Positions 33,576 to 41,862 of a stretch of 64,000 nt of DNA are shown one piece after another (the stretch's first letter is position 1; each line of letters starts with the position of its first letter). Position numbers and translations under genes: made by a program. The notes under the pieces are model-generated. The model saw only the letters and a list, made by a program, of their open reading frames with translations. It made no database searches and was not told the DNA's origin. Origin of the DNA: Streptomyces sp. NBC_00525 (GTDB lineage Bacteria; Actinomycetota; Actinomycetes; Streptomycetales; Streptomycetaceae); NCBI RefSeq assembly GCF_036346595.1, contig NZ_CP107834.1, forward strand, positions 2,542,001 to 2,606,000, read 5' to 3'.

Positions 33576-33603
33576 CAACGACTGGAATCCGGACAGAATT
33601 CCC
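33576..33603 (-). promoter_or_regulatory. SigR-type promoter of hrdD
   Basis: On the minus strand GGGAAT (33603-33598), exactly eighteen bases, then GTTG (33579-33576). This matches the SigR consensus GGAAT-N18-GTT. It would start transcription about 55 bases before the hrdD ATG. SigR is the thiol-oxidative stress sigma factor, and hrdD is a known SigR target in S. coelicolor. Confidence 0.8.
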
Positions 33604-33827
33604 ATGCCTGGCATTCAATTTCGCGATCATGCAGTACTCTGTCCCGCCACCAGGCCGATCGCAGGGTGCACGAGTACCCCGGAAGACGCCGCTCACCGGC
33701 TCCGAGTTGCGCCCGAAGCCGCGCTGTGACGGGCGTCCCAGCCCAGGACCGGAGCTGGACCGGACCCGACCGGAGCCGGACCTGAGTCCTAGGCCCCATG
33801 CCCCGCCCACTCCGGGACCGCAGCCCG

Positions 33828-33856
33828 TTACCGGGCAGGCGCCGGGTGCATAGCGT
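33828..33856 (+). promoter_or_regulatory. Candidate vegetative promoter, leaderless transcript
   Basis: TTACCG at 33828-33833 and TAGCGT at 33851-33856 have a 17-base spacer. The -10 ends seven bases before ATG 33864, so transcription would start at the ATG itself. No ribosome-binding site is present. Confidence 0.55.
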
Positions 33857-33863
33857 CCCTGCC

Positions 33864-34934
33864 ATGAACGAGACGACGCGCCCGACCTCATCCGAGTCCA
33901 CCGCCGCCCCTGCCCCCGACGCCTCCGGCACCCTCGACGAGGCCCTGGAGCGGCTGCACTCCTTCGGCCCCGAGCGGGACGGCTGGCTGAGCAACCACGC
34001 GCCCATGGCCGTCGAAGCGCTCGTCCGCCACGGCCAGGCGCCGGGCGTGCACCGCTGGATCGACCACTACCGGGCGAAGCTGGAGGACATGCCGGACCGC
34101 TTCGCCGAGGTCACCCCGGACAACTGGCGGGAGGCCCTGGGCGACCCCCGCCGCATCGCCGACTGGGCGGTGTACTTCGAACGGGAGACCGCCGAGCGCC
34201 CCTGGCGCGACGTGCTCGCCGAGTGGTGGCCCCGGCTGCTCCCCGGCATCGCGGGCGGCGCCACGCATCCGGTGATCCGGGTCGGCCACAGCGTGCGCAC
34301 CCTGCTGGCGGCCGAGGAGAGCGGTCCCCGCGTCGGGGAGCTGGCCCACGCCCTCGGCTACTGGGCCGCCCGCCACGAGCCGCTGCCCCCGCTGACCCCG
34401 CTCGCCCCCGTCCCGGACGCCGGGGACGCGCTGGCCGCCGTGGCGCGGGTGCCCGACCGGAGCGGCGGCATCCGGTCCCGGCTGGACCAGCTCACGGGGT
34501 TCCCGCAGTGGCCGGGCGCGCCCCTGAGCGATGCGCGGGAGGCGCGCGACCGGCTGGCGGAGCTGGTGCGGGCGGCGACCCACCGCTACGCGGAGTACGG
34601 GCACGGCGAGCCGATCATGCTGGTGCACGCGGCGACCGCGCCCAACGCCGTACTGCGGACGCTGCCGGCACTGCCGCCCGAGCTGTGGGCGCCGAGCGTG
34701 GCGGCCGCGTGGGCGGCGAGCGCCGCGGTGACCGCCGCCTACACACCTGCCGAAGCCGTCGCGCCGCCGGCCGGGTACGCGGCCCCGATCACGGCCGACG
34801 AGGTGTTCGCGCGGGCGGCGGCGCACGGCGACGACCACACCATCAAGTTCACGGACACCGCGCTGGACATCGGCGACGCGACGGCGCTGGCGGCCGCGCT
34901 GCGCTCGGTGGAGCTGAACCCTCCGGCGTTCTGA
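33864..34934 (+). CDS. Questin oxidase family protein (DUF4243)
   Basis: A 356-residue, mostly helical protein. The N-terminal LDEALERLHSFGPERDGWLS and APMAVEALVRHGQAPGVHRW, then GATHPVIRVGHSVRTLLAAE and TLPALPPELWAPSVAAAWAA, match from memory the questin oxidase-like family (DUF4243). The namesake fungal enzyme cleaves an anthraquinone by Baeyer-Villiger oxidation, and bacterial members are uncharacterised. It has no recognisable FAD or NADPH Rossmann motif. ATG 33864 appears to be leaderless. It stands alone between hrdD and the dioxygenase gene. Confidence 0.78.
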   Translation: MNETTRPTSSESTAAPAPDASGTLDEALERLHSFGPERDGWLSNHAPMAVEALVRHGQAPGVHRWIDHYRAKLEDMPDRFAEVTPDNWREALGDPRRIADWAVYFERETAERPWRDVLAEWWPRLLPGIAGGATHPVIRVGHSVRTLLAAEESGPRVGELAHALGYWAARHEPLPPLTPLAPVPDAGDALAAVARVPDRSGGIRSRLDQLTGFPQWPGAPLSDAREARDRLAELVRAATHRYAEYGHGEPIMLVHAATAPNAVLRTLPALPPELWAPSVAAAWAASAAVTAAYTPAEAVAPPAGYAAPITADEVFARAAAHGDDHTIKFTDTALDIGDATALAAALRSVELNPPAF

Positions 34935-34954
34935 GCACCGGGGGGCCGTGATCG

Positions 34955-35737
34955 CTACCCGTACTGCACCGACCGCTTGGCGAGCCCCATCCAGAAGCCG
35001 TCGATCACGCTGCGGCCCCGGTCCAGCTCGCCCTCCGCCGCGCCGAGGGTGACGAACAGCGGGGCGAAGTGCTCGGTGCGCGGGTGGGCCAGCCGGCCCG
35101 CCGGAGACTTGTGCTCGAAGTCCAGGAGGGCGTCGATGTCCTGCGCCCGGAGCGCACGGCTCCCCCAGTCGTCGAACTCCGCCGACCAGCCGGGGGTCCC
35201 GCCGCCCGCGTGCCGCAGGGCGGCGAGGTTGTGCGTGAAGAAGCCGCTGCCGATGATCAGGACGCCCTCGTCGCGCAGCGGCGCCAGCTTGCGCCCGATG
35301 TCCATCAGCTTCTGCGGGTCGAGCGTCGGCATCGAGATCTGGAGCACCGGAACGTCGGCGTCCGGGAACATCTCGACCAGCGGTACGTAGGCTCCGTGGT
35401 CGAGGCCACGGTCCGGGATGTCCTGGACCGGCGTACCCGCGCCGCGCAGCAGCTTGCGTACGCTCTCGGCGAGGTGCGGGGCGCCGGGGGCGGCGTAACG
35501 CACCTGGTAGTAGTGGGCCGGGAAGCCCCAGAAGTCGTACACCAGCGGGGCCGTCACGGTCGCGCCGAGCGCGAGCGGAGCCTCCTCCCAGTGGGCGGAC
35601 ACGATGAGGATCGCGGTGGGGCGCGGCAGGTCCGCGGACCAGGCGGCCAGCTCGCCGGGCCAGACGGGGTCGTCGGCCAGGGGCGGGGCGCCGTGGGAGA
35701 GGTAGAGGGCGGGCATGCGCTCCGCGGTGATTGTCAT
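34955..35737 (-). CDS. LigB/DODA-type extradiol dioxygenase
   Basis: A 260-residue protein of the class III extradiol ring-cleavage (4,5-DOPA dioxygenase, YgiD) family, non-haem metal enzymes that open catechol rings. Metal-ligand regions are MPALYLSHGAPPLADDP near the N-terminus, VSAHWEEAPLALGATV, DRGLDHGAYVPLVEMFPDAD and ALRHAGGG before the C-terminal RTEHFAPLFVTLG. ATG 35737 has GGGGAG at five bases. It diverges from a MarR regulator, with an AT-rich operator-like region between them, so the pair probably responds to a phenolic compound. Confidence 0.9.
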   Translation of the reverse strand: MTITAERMPALYLSHGAPPLADDPVWPGELAAWSADLPRPTAILIVSAHWEEAPLALGATVTAPLVYDFWGFPAHYYQVRYAAPGAPHLAESVRKLLRGAGTPVQDIPDRGLDHGAYVPLVEMFPDADVPVLQISMPTLDPQKLMDIGRKLAPLRDEGVLIIGSGFFTHNLAALRHAGGGTPGWSAEFDDWGSRALRAQDIDALLDFEHKSPAGRLAHPRTEHFAPLFVTLGAAEGELDRGRSVIDGFWMGLAKRSVQYG

Positions 35738-35836
35738 GACACTCCCCAACTACGGCTACTCAAGGTAAGTCTTCGGCAGGAGACTCAAGGTTCGAGACTC
35801 ACAGGTTCGAGCTTCGGTGTTCGACAGGGAAGATTA

Positions 35837-35848
35837 TTGAATCTTCAA
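35837..35848. promoter_or_regulatory. Candidate MarR operator
   Basis: TTGAA-TC-TTCAA is a two-fold symmetric site in the AT-rich gap between the dioxygenase and marR genes, typical in form for MarR-family operators. Nearby ctcaaggta (about 35760) and taccttgag (about 35853) form a second, widely spaced inverted pair that brackets it. Confidence 0.45.
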
Positions 35849-35881
35849 GCTCCTACCTTGAGAGACCTTAGCCTTATCTAG

Positions 35882-35909
35882 TTAAACTTTCAAGAAAAGG
35901 TCGTACAAT
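35882..35909 (+). promoter_or_regulatory. Promoter of marR deciding a leaderless start
   Basis: TTAAAC at 35882-35887 and TACAAT at 35904-35909 with a 16-base spacer. The -10 includes the ATG at 35908 and ends seven bases before ATG 35917. The upstream ATG would therefore not be transcribed, and translation starts at 35917 without a leader. Confidence 0.55.
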
Positions 35910-35916
35910 GGAGTAC

Positions 35917-36420
35917 ATGACCACGGCATCAACCAGTGCGCCGCACTGGCTCACCGACGAGGAGCAATGCGTCTGGCGGGCCTACCTGCACGCCACCACG
36001 CTCCTGGAGGATCACCTCGACCGCCAGTTGCAGGCCGATGCCGGCATGCCGCACATCTACTACGGCCTGCTCGTCCAGCTCTCCCAGGCGCCGCGCCGCC
36101 AGATGCGGATGACGGAACTGGCCAAGGCCGCCAAGATCACCCGTTCGCGCCTCTCGCACGCGGTCGCGCGGCTGGAGCGGAACGGCTGGGTACGCCGTGA
36201 GGACTGCCCCTCCGACAAGCGCGGCCAGAACGCCGTTCTCACCCCGGACGGCTACGAGATGCTCCGCCGTTCGGCCCCCGGCCATGTGAAGGCCGTCCGC
36301 CAGGCGATGTTCGACCGCCTCACGCCCGACCAGGTGCGCTCACTGGGCGAGATCATGAAGGTGCTGGCGGCCGGCCTCCAGCCGGAGGGCGCGGACGCCG
36401 ACCTTCCCTGGCTGCGCTGA
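35917..36420 (+). CDS. MarR family transcriptional regulator
   Basis: A 167-residue winged-helix regulator. The sequence begins MTTASTSAPHWLTDEEQCVW, with dimerisation helices followed by the DNA-binding core MRMTELAKAAKITRSRLSHA and the wing WVRREDCPSDKRGQNAVLT. It ends in a helix with LGEIMKVLAAGLQP. MarR proteins usually release DNA when they bind phenolic or aromatic ligands. It diverges from an extradiol dioxygenase gene and probably represses it and itself. ATG 35917 is chosen because the upstream ATG (35908) lies inside the -10 hexamer. Confidence 0.9.
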   Translation: MTTASTSAPHWLTDEEQCVWRAYLHATTLLEDHLDRQLQADAGMPHIYYGLLVQLSQAPRRQMRMTELAKAAKITRSRLSHAVARLERNGWVRREDCPSDKRGQNAVLTPDGYEMLRRSAPGHVKAVRQAMFDRLTPDQVRSLGEIMKVLAAGLQPEGADADLPWLR

Positions 36421-36430
36421 GACATGGGCC

Positions 36431-36463
36431 TGCCCCGGTTCCCTCGTACGGGGAACCGGGGCA
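36431..36463. terminator. Bidirectional hairpin between marR and a DHA2 gene
   Basis: tgccccggttccc at 36431-36443 is perfectly complementary to 36451-36463 around a seven-base loop. It lies between convergent genes. Confidence 0.8.
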
Positions 36464-36502
36464 GAAACGTATCCGCGCGGGGGCGGTGCCGAGCACCGGC
36501 CG

Positions 36503-38059
36503 TCAGTGGGCGACGACCGGGACCCTGAACTCGTCCTCGACGCCGTCTGCGCCACCCTCCGTGCCGGCGGCAGAACCGGAACCGGAACCGCCGCTCGCCG
36601 GCGTGCCCGCTGTCGGACGGCCCGCGTTGACGAAGGTCAGCGCGATCGCGGCGGCCACCACCAGGATGCCGACCGCCCACCAGATGGCTCCGGTGAAGCC
36701 GTGCACCATCGACTGGAGCTTCAGCAGCTCCGGGTCCTTGGCGCCGAGCGCGGCGTGCGAGGTGGCGTACGCCGTGGCGGCCGAGGCGGCGATCGTGTTC
36801 AGCAGGGCCGTACCGATCGCACCGCCGACCTGCTGCGAGGTGTTGACCATCGCGGAGGCCACACCGGCGTCACGCGCCTCGACACCGTGCGTCGCCAGCG
36901 ACACGGCCGGCATGAACGCCGTGCCCATGCCCAGACCCAGCAGCAGCTGGCCGGGCAGGATGACGGCGGCGTACGAGGAGTCGATGTCCAGGCGCGTCAG
37001 CAGCAGCATGCCCACGGCGGCGGTCAGGAAGCCGGGGCCCATCAGCGTACGGGCCGGAATCCGGGTCATCAGCCGGGCACCGATCTGCGTGGACCCGGTG
37101 ATCATGCCCGCGATCATCGGCATGAAGGCGAAGCCGGTCTTGATCGGCGAGTAGCCCTTGACGACCTGGAGGTAGTACGTGAGGAAGAGGAACAGGCCGA
37201 ACATCGCGATCACGGCCAGGCCCAGCGAGAGGTAGACGCCGCCCCGGTTGCGGTCCATCACCACGCGCAGCGGGAGCAGCGGCGAGGCGACCCTGGACTC
37301 GATCAGGACGAAGGCCAGCAGCAGGACGCCCGAGGCGACGAACGAGCCGACGGTCAGCGCGTCCGACCAGCCCGCGGACTCGGCGCGGGTGAACCCGTAG
37401 ACCAGCGAGACCAGACCGAGCGCGGACAGGACCACGCCGGGAATGTCGAGCGGGGAGCGGTTGCGGCTGCCGGCCGGCTCGCGGATGACGAAGTACGCGC
37501 CCGCGGCGGCGACGATCGCGAACGGGATGTTGACGAAGAAGGTCCAGCGCCAGTTCAGCGTCTGGGTGAGGAGACCGCCGAGGATCAGACCCACGGCGCC
37601 ACCGCCACCGGCGATCGCCCCGTAGATGCCGAACGCCTTGGCACGCTCCTTGGCGTCGGTGAACATCACCGCGAGCAGCGAGAGCGCGGCCGGCGCGAGC
37701 AGGGCACCGAAGACGCCCTGGAGCGCGCGGGAGCCGAACAGCATGCCCTGGTTCTGCGCGGCGCCGCCGAGCGCGGAGGCCAGCGCGAAGCCGACGAGCC
37801 CGACGACGAAGGTGCGCTTGCGGCCCCAGAGGTCGGCGATGCGTCCGCCGAAGAGCAGCAGCCCGCCGAAGGCGAGGGCGTAGGCGGTGATGACCCACTG
37901 CTTGTTGGCGTCGGTGATGCCGAGGTCGGTCTGGGCGTGCGGCAGGGCGATGTTCACGATCGTGGCGTCGAGCACGACCATCAACTGCGCGAGCGCGATG
38001 AACGCCAGCGCCTTCCAGCGACTGGGGTCCGGGAGTCGGATATCAGCTGTTTTTGACAT
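36503..38059 (-). CDS. DHA2-family MFS exporter
   Basis: About 518 residues and fourteen predicted membrane helices. Signatures are LAQLMVVLDATIVNIALPHA in TM1, GGRIADLWGRKRTFVVG in the first loop, LQGVFGALLAPAALSLLAVM and GGLLTQTLNWRWTFFVNIPF. The C-terminus is a Gly/Ser-rich tail. ATG 38059 (MSKTADIRLPDPSRW) is chosen with AGGTGG at nine bases, and a GTG twelve bases upstream is possible. The TetR gene just upstream in the same direction is the likely regulator. Substrate unknown. Confidence 0.88.
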   Translation of the reverse strand: MSKTADIRLPDPSRWKALAFIALAQLMVVLDATIVNIALPHAQTDLGITDANKQWVITAYALAFGGLLLFGGRIADLWGRKRTFVVGLVGFALASALGGAAQNQGMLFGSRALQGVFGALLAPAALSLLAVMFTDAKERAKAFGIYGAIAGGGGAVGLILGGLLTQTLNWRWTFFVNIPFAIVAAAGAYFVIREPAGSRNRSPLDIPGVVLSALGLVSLVYGFTRAESAGWSDALTVGSFVASGVLLLAFVLIESRVASPLLPLRVVMDRNRGGVYLSLGLAVIAMFGLFLFLTYYLQVVKGYSPIKTGFAFMPMIAGMITGSTQIGARLMTRIPARTLMGPGFLTAAVGMLLLTRLDIDSSYAAVILPGQLLLGLGMGTAFMPAVSLATHGVEARDAGVASAMVNTSQQVGGAIGTALLNTIAASAATAYATSHAALGAKDPELLKLQSMVHGFTGAIWWAVGILVVAAAIALTFVNAGRPTAGTPASGGSGSGSAAGTEGGADGVEDEFRVPVVAH

Positions 38060-38193
38060 GGGAGTAGCCACCTAGGAGCGCGCGAGGGCGCGGGAGATCG
38101 CGAACCGTGCGTGCCGCTGGTCACGGGCACGGCCGAGGGCGGGTCTGGCGGATGTGTCGCTTCGGATGTGAGGGAGGGCGGGCGCCGGTCGCG

Positions 38194-38853
38194 TCAGGTG
38201 CGGCGCCGCAGGTCCTCCAAGGTCGCCGCCGTTCCCGGCAGTACGGAGCGGGCCGGGGCCTCCAGTCCGTCCAGGAACAGCTGGATGTGGCGATGGGTGA
38301 AGCGGTCGATGTTCGGGCAGGCGATGCCCGGCAGCGGCCGGGTGAGCTGGGAGAGGGCGACCAGTACGTCACCGACGGCGATGTCGGTGCGCAGGCGCCC
38401 CGCGGACATGGCGCGCGCGACGAGCCCTTCGACGGCCTCTTCGAGGCGCCGGCGCTCGGCGAGCAGTTCGGGGTGGTCCTTGTCGAAGCCGCCGGACAGC
38501 ATGGGGCACAGGGCGCCGATGCGTTCGTCGGCCGCGGCGTGGACGAAGCGGCTGAGCGCGGCGAAGGGGTCCGCCTCTTCGGCGGTGGCCTCCTCGGCGC
38601 GGTCGGTGGTGCGGGAGGTGACCGCGAGCACGACCTCGTGGACGAGGGCGGCGCGGTCGGGGAAGTTCCGGTAGAGGGTGGCGTTGCCGACGCCGGCGCG
38701 GCGGGCGACCTCGTCGAGCGGGACGTCGGGCCCGAACTCGACGAACATCTCGCGCGCGGCCGTCACGATCCGCTCCCGGTTGCGCAGTGCGTCGGCCCTC
38801 GGCTTGGGCGTACGCGGCTGCGCGGGGGCGGTGGCGGTACGGGCGGCGACCAC
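38194..38853 (-). CDS. TetR family transcriptional regulator
   Basis: A 219-residue repressor-type regulator. After a short basic lead, the HTH domain reads RERIVTAAREMFVEFGPDVP and LDEVARRAGVGNATLYRNFP, the classic TetR_N signature. A helical ligand-binding domain follows. GTG 38853 is chosen because AAGGAG lies eight bases upstream, while the longer frame to 38925 has no ribosome-binding site. It lies 134 bases upstream of the DHA2 exporter in the same direction, so it probably controls that gene in response to the exported drug. Confidence 0.88.
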   Translation of the reverse strand: MVAARTATAPAQPRTPKPRADALRNRERIVTAAREMFVEFGPDVPLDEVARRAGVGNATLYRNFPDRAALVHEVVLAVTSRTTDRAEEATAEEADPFAALSRFVHAAADERIGALCPMLSGGFDKDHPELLAERRRLEEAVEGLVARAMSAGRLRTDIAVGDVLVALSQLTRPLPGIACPNIDRFTHRHIQLFLDGLEAPARSVLPGTAATLEDLRRRT

Positions 38854-39001
38854 GGCTGCGCTCCTTGTCTTCCGGTTCGCTGTTCTACGGCTCTCTTCCC
38901 CTGCGGCTCCGGTTCGGCGAACCAACCGGGGACCGCTTCCCCGTTTCGCGGGGACACCGATGCAAACGGGGAAACGCTCCCCGCTTATTTCCGGGGCGCT
39001 T

Positions 39002-39017
39002 TGTGACCTGCGTCACG
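39002..39017. promoter_or_regulatory. Crp-type operator
   Basis: The sequence TGTGA-N6-TCACG contains GTG-N6-GTCAC, an exact match to the Streptomyces Crp consensus GTG(N6)GNCAC. It lies between the leftward tetR gene (149 bases from its start) and the rightward metalloprotease gene (about 150 bases before its start). Confidence 0.6.
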
Positions 39018-39164
39018 CGCACTGTCGCCAGAGGAAGCCGACTCGGGCCGCCGGGGAAACCAGCCGAACGGCGCACCCAGCGAGCGCCCGGCGATCACCC
39101 GGCGGAGGCTGACGGCAGAGCGCAGCCGGGGCCGGCCGACTGCCGCGGACCGGAAGGTGCCCCG

Positions 39165-40445
39165 ATGCAGCAGCACCGCCGCCGGATACGCAATCGCCGC
39201 CGCCCGCTCGCTCTCGGCGCCGCGACGTCCCTGGTCATCGCGGCCCTGGCGACGGCCAGCAGCACCCTGCCCCTCCAGAGCCCGATCGCGGCCGGCCCGG
39301 CCGCGACGGCCCCGCTGGCCACCGGACTCGGCCCCTGCCGGATCGCGTCGGCGATGGGCGTCCAGATGTCGGAGGGCATGCCGACCGAGCCCGGCTACGC
39401 ACGCTCCACCGGCCGCGTCCGCGCGCTGAACCTGATGATCGACTTCCCGGACGCGCAGGGCACCGAGCCGGCCATGGACCGGCTGGCCGAATTCTTCCCG
39501 CAGACCACGGACTGGTTCCGGACGAGCTCGTACGGCCGGCTCACCTACATACCGGAGGCCCCGATCCGCTCGTGGCTGCGGATGCCGCTGCCCTTCGCGG
39601 ACTACGGGATCGAGCGGGGCTCCCCGTACGAGCCGGGCTACCGCCACCTGGTGCAGGACATCGTGGCGGCCGCCGACCCGAAGGTGGACTTCGGCGCGTA
39701 CGACCTGGTCAACATCCTGGTCACGCCGAACGCCGGGCCCTCGGCGCTGGACACGGTGCTCTCGGTGACGTTCTCGGGGAACGACGACGCCCCGCTCGCG
39801 GACGGGGTCCCGCTGTCCAACACCTCGTTCGTCTACAGCCGCCAGGACGACGGCTCCGGCTCGTACGCCCAGACCGGCTACCGGGTCCTCCCCCACGAGA
39901 ACGGCCATGTCTTCGGCCTGCCCGACCTCTACACCCTGGAGGGCGGCGGCTCGGTCGGGCACTGGGACATCATGTCCGAGGACTGGGGCGCCAACAACGA
40001 CCTGCTGGGCTGGCACAAGTGGAAGCTCGGCTGGCTGGACAACGACCAGGTCAGCTGCGCCGCCCGCCCCGGTACGACGGACCACGTCCTGGAACCCCTG
40101 GCCACCCGGGGCGGCCTGAAGCTGGCGTTCATCCCGCTCACCGCGGAGTCCGGCTACGCGGTGGAGGTCCGCACCCAGGCGGGCAACGACGAGGCGGTCT
40201 GCCGCCCCGGCGTCCTCATCTACAAGGTCAACTCCGACGTGGACACCGGCCAGGGCCCCATCTCGGTGACCGACAGCACCAAGGACAGCCCCGGCTGCAC
40301 CCGCCTCCCCAACGTCCACGCCGAACTCTCGGACGCCGCCTACCAACCGGGCGACACCTTCACGGACCGGGCGAACGGAATAAGGATCTCGGTCCTGGAA
40401 AAGGACACCAAGGGCGACTACCGCGTCCAGGTGACCCGCTCCTGA
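39165..40445 (+). CDS. Secreted M6-like metalloprotease domain protein
   Basis: A 426-residue exported protein. An Arg-rich N-terminus and hydrophobic core (PLALGAATSLVIAALATASS) form a Sec or possibly Tat signal peptide. The zinc site is HENGHVFGLPD (HExxH at residues 244-248) with a following WDIMSEDWGANN, the pattern of M6-type (immune inhibitor A-like) metalloproteases, in which Met and a distal acidic residue complete the site. ATG 39165 has GGAAGG at seven bases. A Crp-type site lies about 150 bases upstream, suggesting control with development or carbon state. Substrate unknown. Confidence 0.85.
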   Translation: MQQHRRRIRNRRRPLALGAATSLVIAALATASSTLPLQSPIAAGPAATAPLATGLGPCRIASAMGVQMSEGMPTEPGYARSTGRVRALNLMIDFPDAQGTEPAMDRLAEFFPQTTDWFRTSSYGRLTYIPEAPIRSWLRMPLPFADYGIERGSPYEPGYRHLVQDIVAAADPKVDFGAYDLVNILVTPNAGPSALDTVLSVTFSGNDDAPLADGVPLSNTSFVYSRQDDGSGSYAQTGYRVLPHENGHVFGLPDLYTLEGGGSVGHWDIMSEDWGANNDLLGWHKWKLGWLDNDQVSCAARPGTTDHVLEPLATRGGLKLAFIPLTAESGYAVEVRTQAGNDEAVCRPGVLIYKVNSDVDTGQGPISVTDSTKDSPGCTRLPNVHAELSDAAYQPGDTFTDRANGIRISVLEKDTKGDYRVQVTRS

Positions 40446-40592
40446 CGGGGCTGGAGCACTTCGCCGACGACCGGTCCACGCGCGGTGCCCGGACCACCGA
40501 CCCGTGGTGGGAGAGGGGGACCGGACAGGGCAGGTCGCCTACCGTGACAGCAGGCGGGCCCTGCCCCGAGGGCGGGTCCGGCGGATCAGTGC

Positions 40593-41858
40593 CTAACGGC
40601 GGTTCTCTTCGACGCTGTCGTTGGAAACCGACGTGTCGTTGGAAACCGACGTGTCGTTGGGGACCGATGTGTCGTCGGCGGCCTCCGGTGCGGCCTTGCT
40701 CGGCTCCCAGCCGATCCGGGTGCTGCACACCGCCACGACGAGCGCGGAGAGCGAGACGAGCGCCAGCCCCCACACGAGGCTGCTCGCATCCGCGACGAAG
40801 CCGATGACCGGCGGTCCGGCCAGCAGCCCGGTCGTGCCCATGGCGGCCACCAGAGGCAGAGTGTTCGTGCCCTCCCGCGCGGCCGCCACATAGACACAGG
40901 GGGTGACCGCGGCGACGCCCAGACCGACGCATGCGAACCCGATGAGCGCGGGCACCACTCCCCCGGCCATCAGCGCGCAGGCGAGCCCCGAGCCGGCCAG
41001 CACGCTGCCCACGAGGACGACACGGCCGTCGCCCCAGCGACTGCGCCAGCCGTCCGCGAAGAGCCGGGCGAGGAGCATCATGCCCGACACCACAGCGATG
41101 CCCAGGGGTGCGATCTGCCCCGACGCGCCGGCGACGTCCTTCATGTACAGGGTCGACCAGTCGTTCATCGAGCCCTCGGTGACGGTGCCGAAGACCATGG
41201 CGCAGCACATCCACAGGGCCACGCGACTGGGCATTCTCCAAGCGGTACGAGGCTTCTTCCTCGGCCCGTCGGCCGACTTGTCGACCGGCCTGTCGTCGGC
41301 CAGCAGACCGCCCTGCGCACCTGCGGCGGTGAGCACGAGAAGGACTGCCGCGACGCAGAAGTGCGCCATGACGGACGAGGTCGCCGTGAGCACTGCCGAG
41401 GCGAGGATCGCCGCGAGCAGGGAGCCCGCACTGAACGTGGCGTGCAGCCTCGCCATGGTGGTGCGTTCGTACCGTGCCTCAAGGGCCGCACCCTGGGCGT
41501 TCATAGCGGTGTTCAGGCATCCGACGAACACACCGTCCACACACAGCACCAGGAGTGCCGTCGGATAGTTCGGCGCTGCGGCCAGGGCGACGAGCACCCC
41601 GGCGAGGGCAAGCGTCGACCAGAGCGAGAGCAGCCGTGACCCCACCCGTCCGACCAGGTACATCACTATGGGGAACGACACGGACGCGCCGACGCCGGCC
41701 GCCATCAGCAGGATGCCCACCTGGGCCGGTGTCAGGCCGAGGTCCGCCTTGATGGCCGGGATGCGCGCGGCCCAGGTGGCGTACTGGAAGCCGAGGGAGC
41801 AGAAGAGGGCTCCCGTGGCCAACTGGCCTCGGCGGAAGGGAGTGAGGGCAAGGGACAC
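40593..41858 (-). CDS. MFS exporter of the oxygenase-decarboxylase cassette
   Basis: A 421-residue twelve-helix MFS protein of the group containing bacterial FucP/YbjJ-like members. Features are QLATGALFCSLGFQYATWAA in TM1, SLWSTLALAGVLVALAAAP and LCVDGVFVGCLNTAMNAQGA. GTG 41858 lies four bases after the stop of the GNAT gene, so it is the last gene of a five-gene leftward operon and probably exports the pathway product. The C-terminus carries a NDTSVS tandem repeat encoded by an 18-bp DNA repeat, which suggests a non-essential tail. Confidence 0.85.
   Translation of the reverse strand: MSLALTPFRRGQLATGALFCSLGFQYATWAARIPAIKADLGLTPAQVGILLMAAGVGASVSFPIVMYLVGRVGSRLLSLWSTLALAGVLVALAAAPNYPTALLVLCVDGVFVGCLNTAMNAQGAALEARYERTTMARLHATFSAGSLLAAILASAVLTATSSVMAHFCVAAVLLVLTAAGAQGGLLADDRPVDKSADGPRKKPRTAWRMPSRVALWMCCAMVFGTVTEGSMNDWSTLYMKDVAGASGQIAPLGIAVVSGMMLLARLFADGWRSRWGDGRVVLVGSVLAGSGLACALMAGGVVPALIGFACVGLGVAAVTPCVYVAAAREGTNTLPLVAAMGTTGLLAGPPVIGFVADASSLVWGLALVSLSALVVAVCSTRIGWEPSKAAPEAADDTSVPNDTSVSNDTSVSNDSVEENRR
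40618..40671. repeat. 18-bp tandem repeat, three copies, inside the MFS gene
   Basis: The unit tcgttggaaaccgacgtg is at 40618-40635 and again, identical, at 40636-40653, and a third copy with three substitutions is at 40654-40671. It is in frame and encodes the C-terminal NDTSVS repeats of the MFS protein, so copy-number change would not disrupt the reading frame. Confidence 0.9.
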
Positions 41859-41862
41859 GTGG

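Noticed and set aside
39164..40807. Alternative rightward frame 39572-40807
   Set aside because: It is a shifted frame of the metalloprotease gene, which carries the signal peptide and HExxH in the accepted frame.
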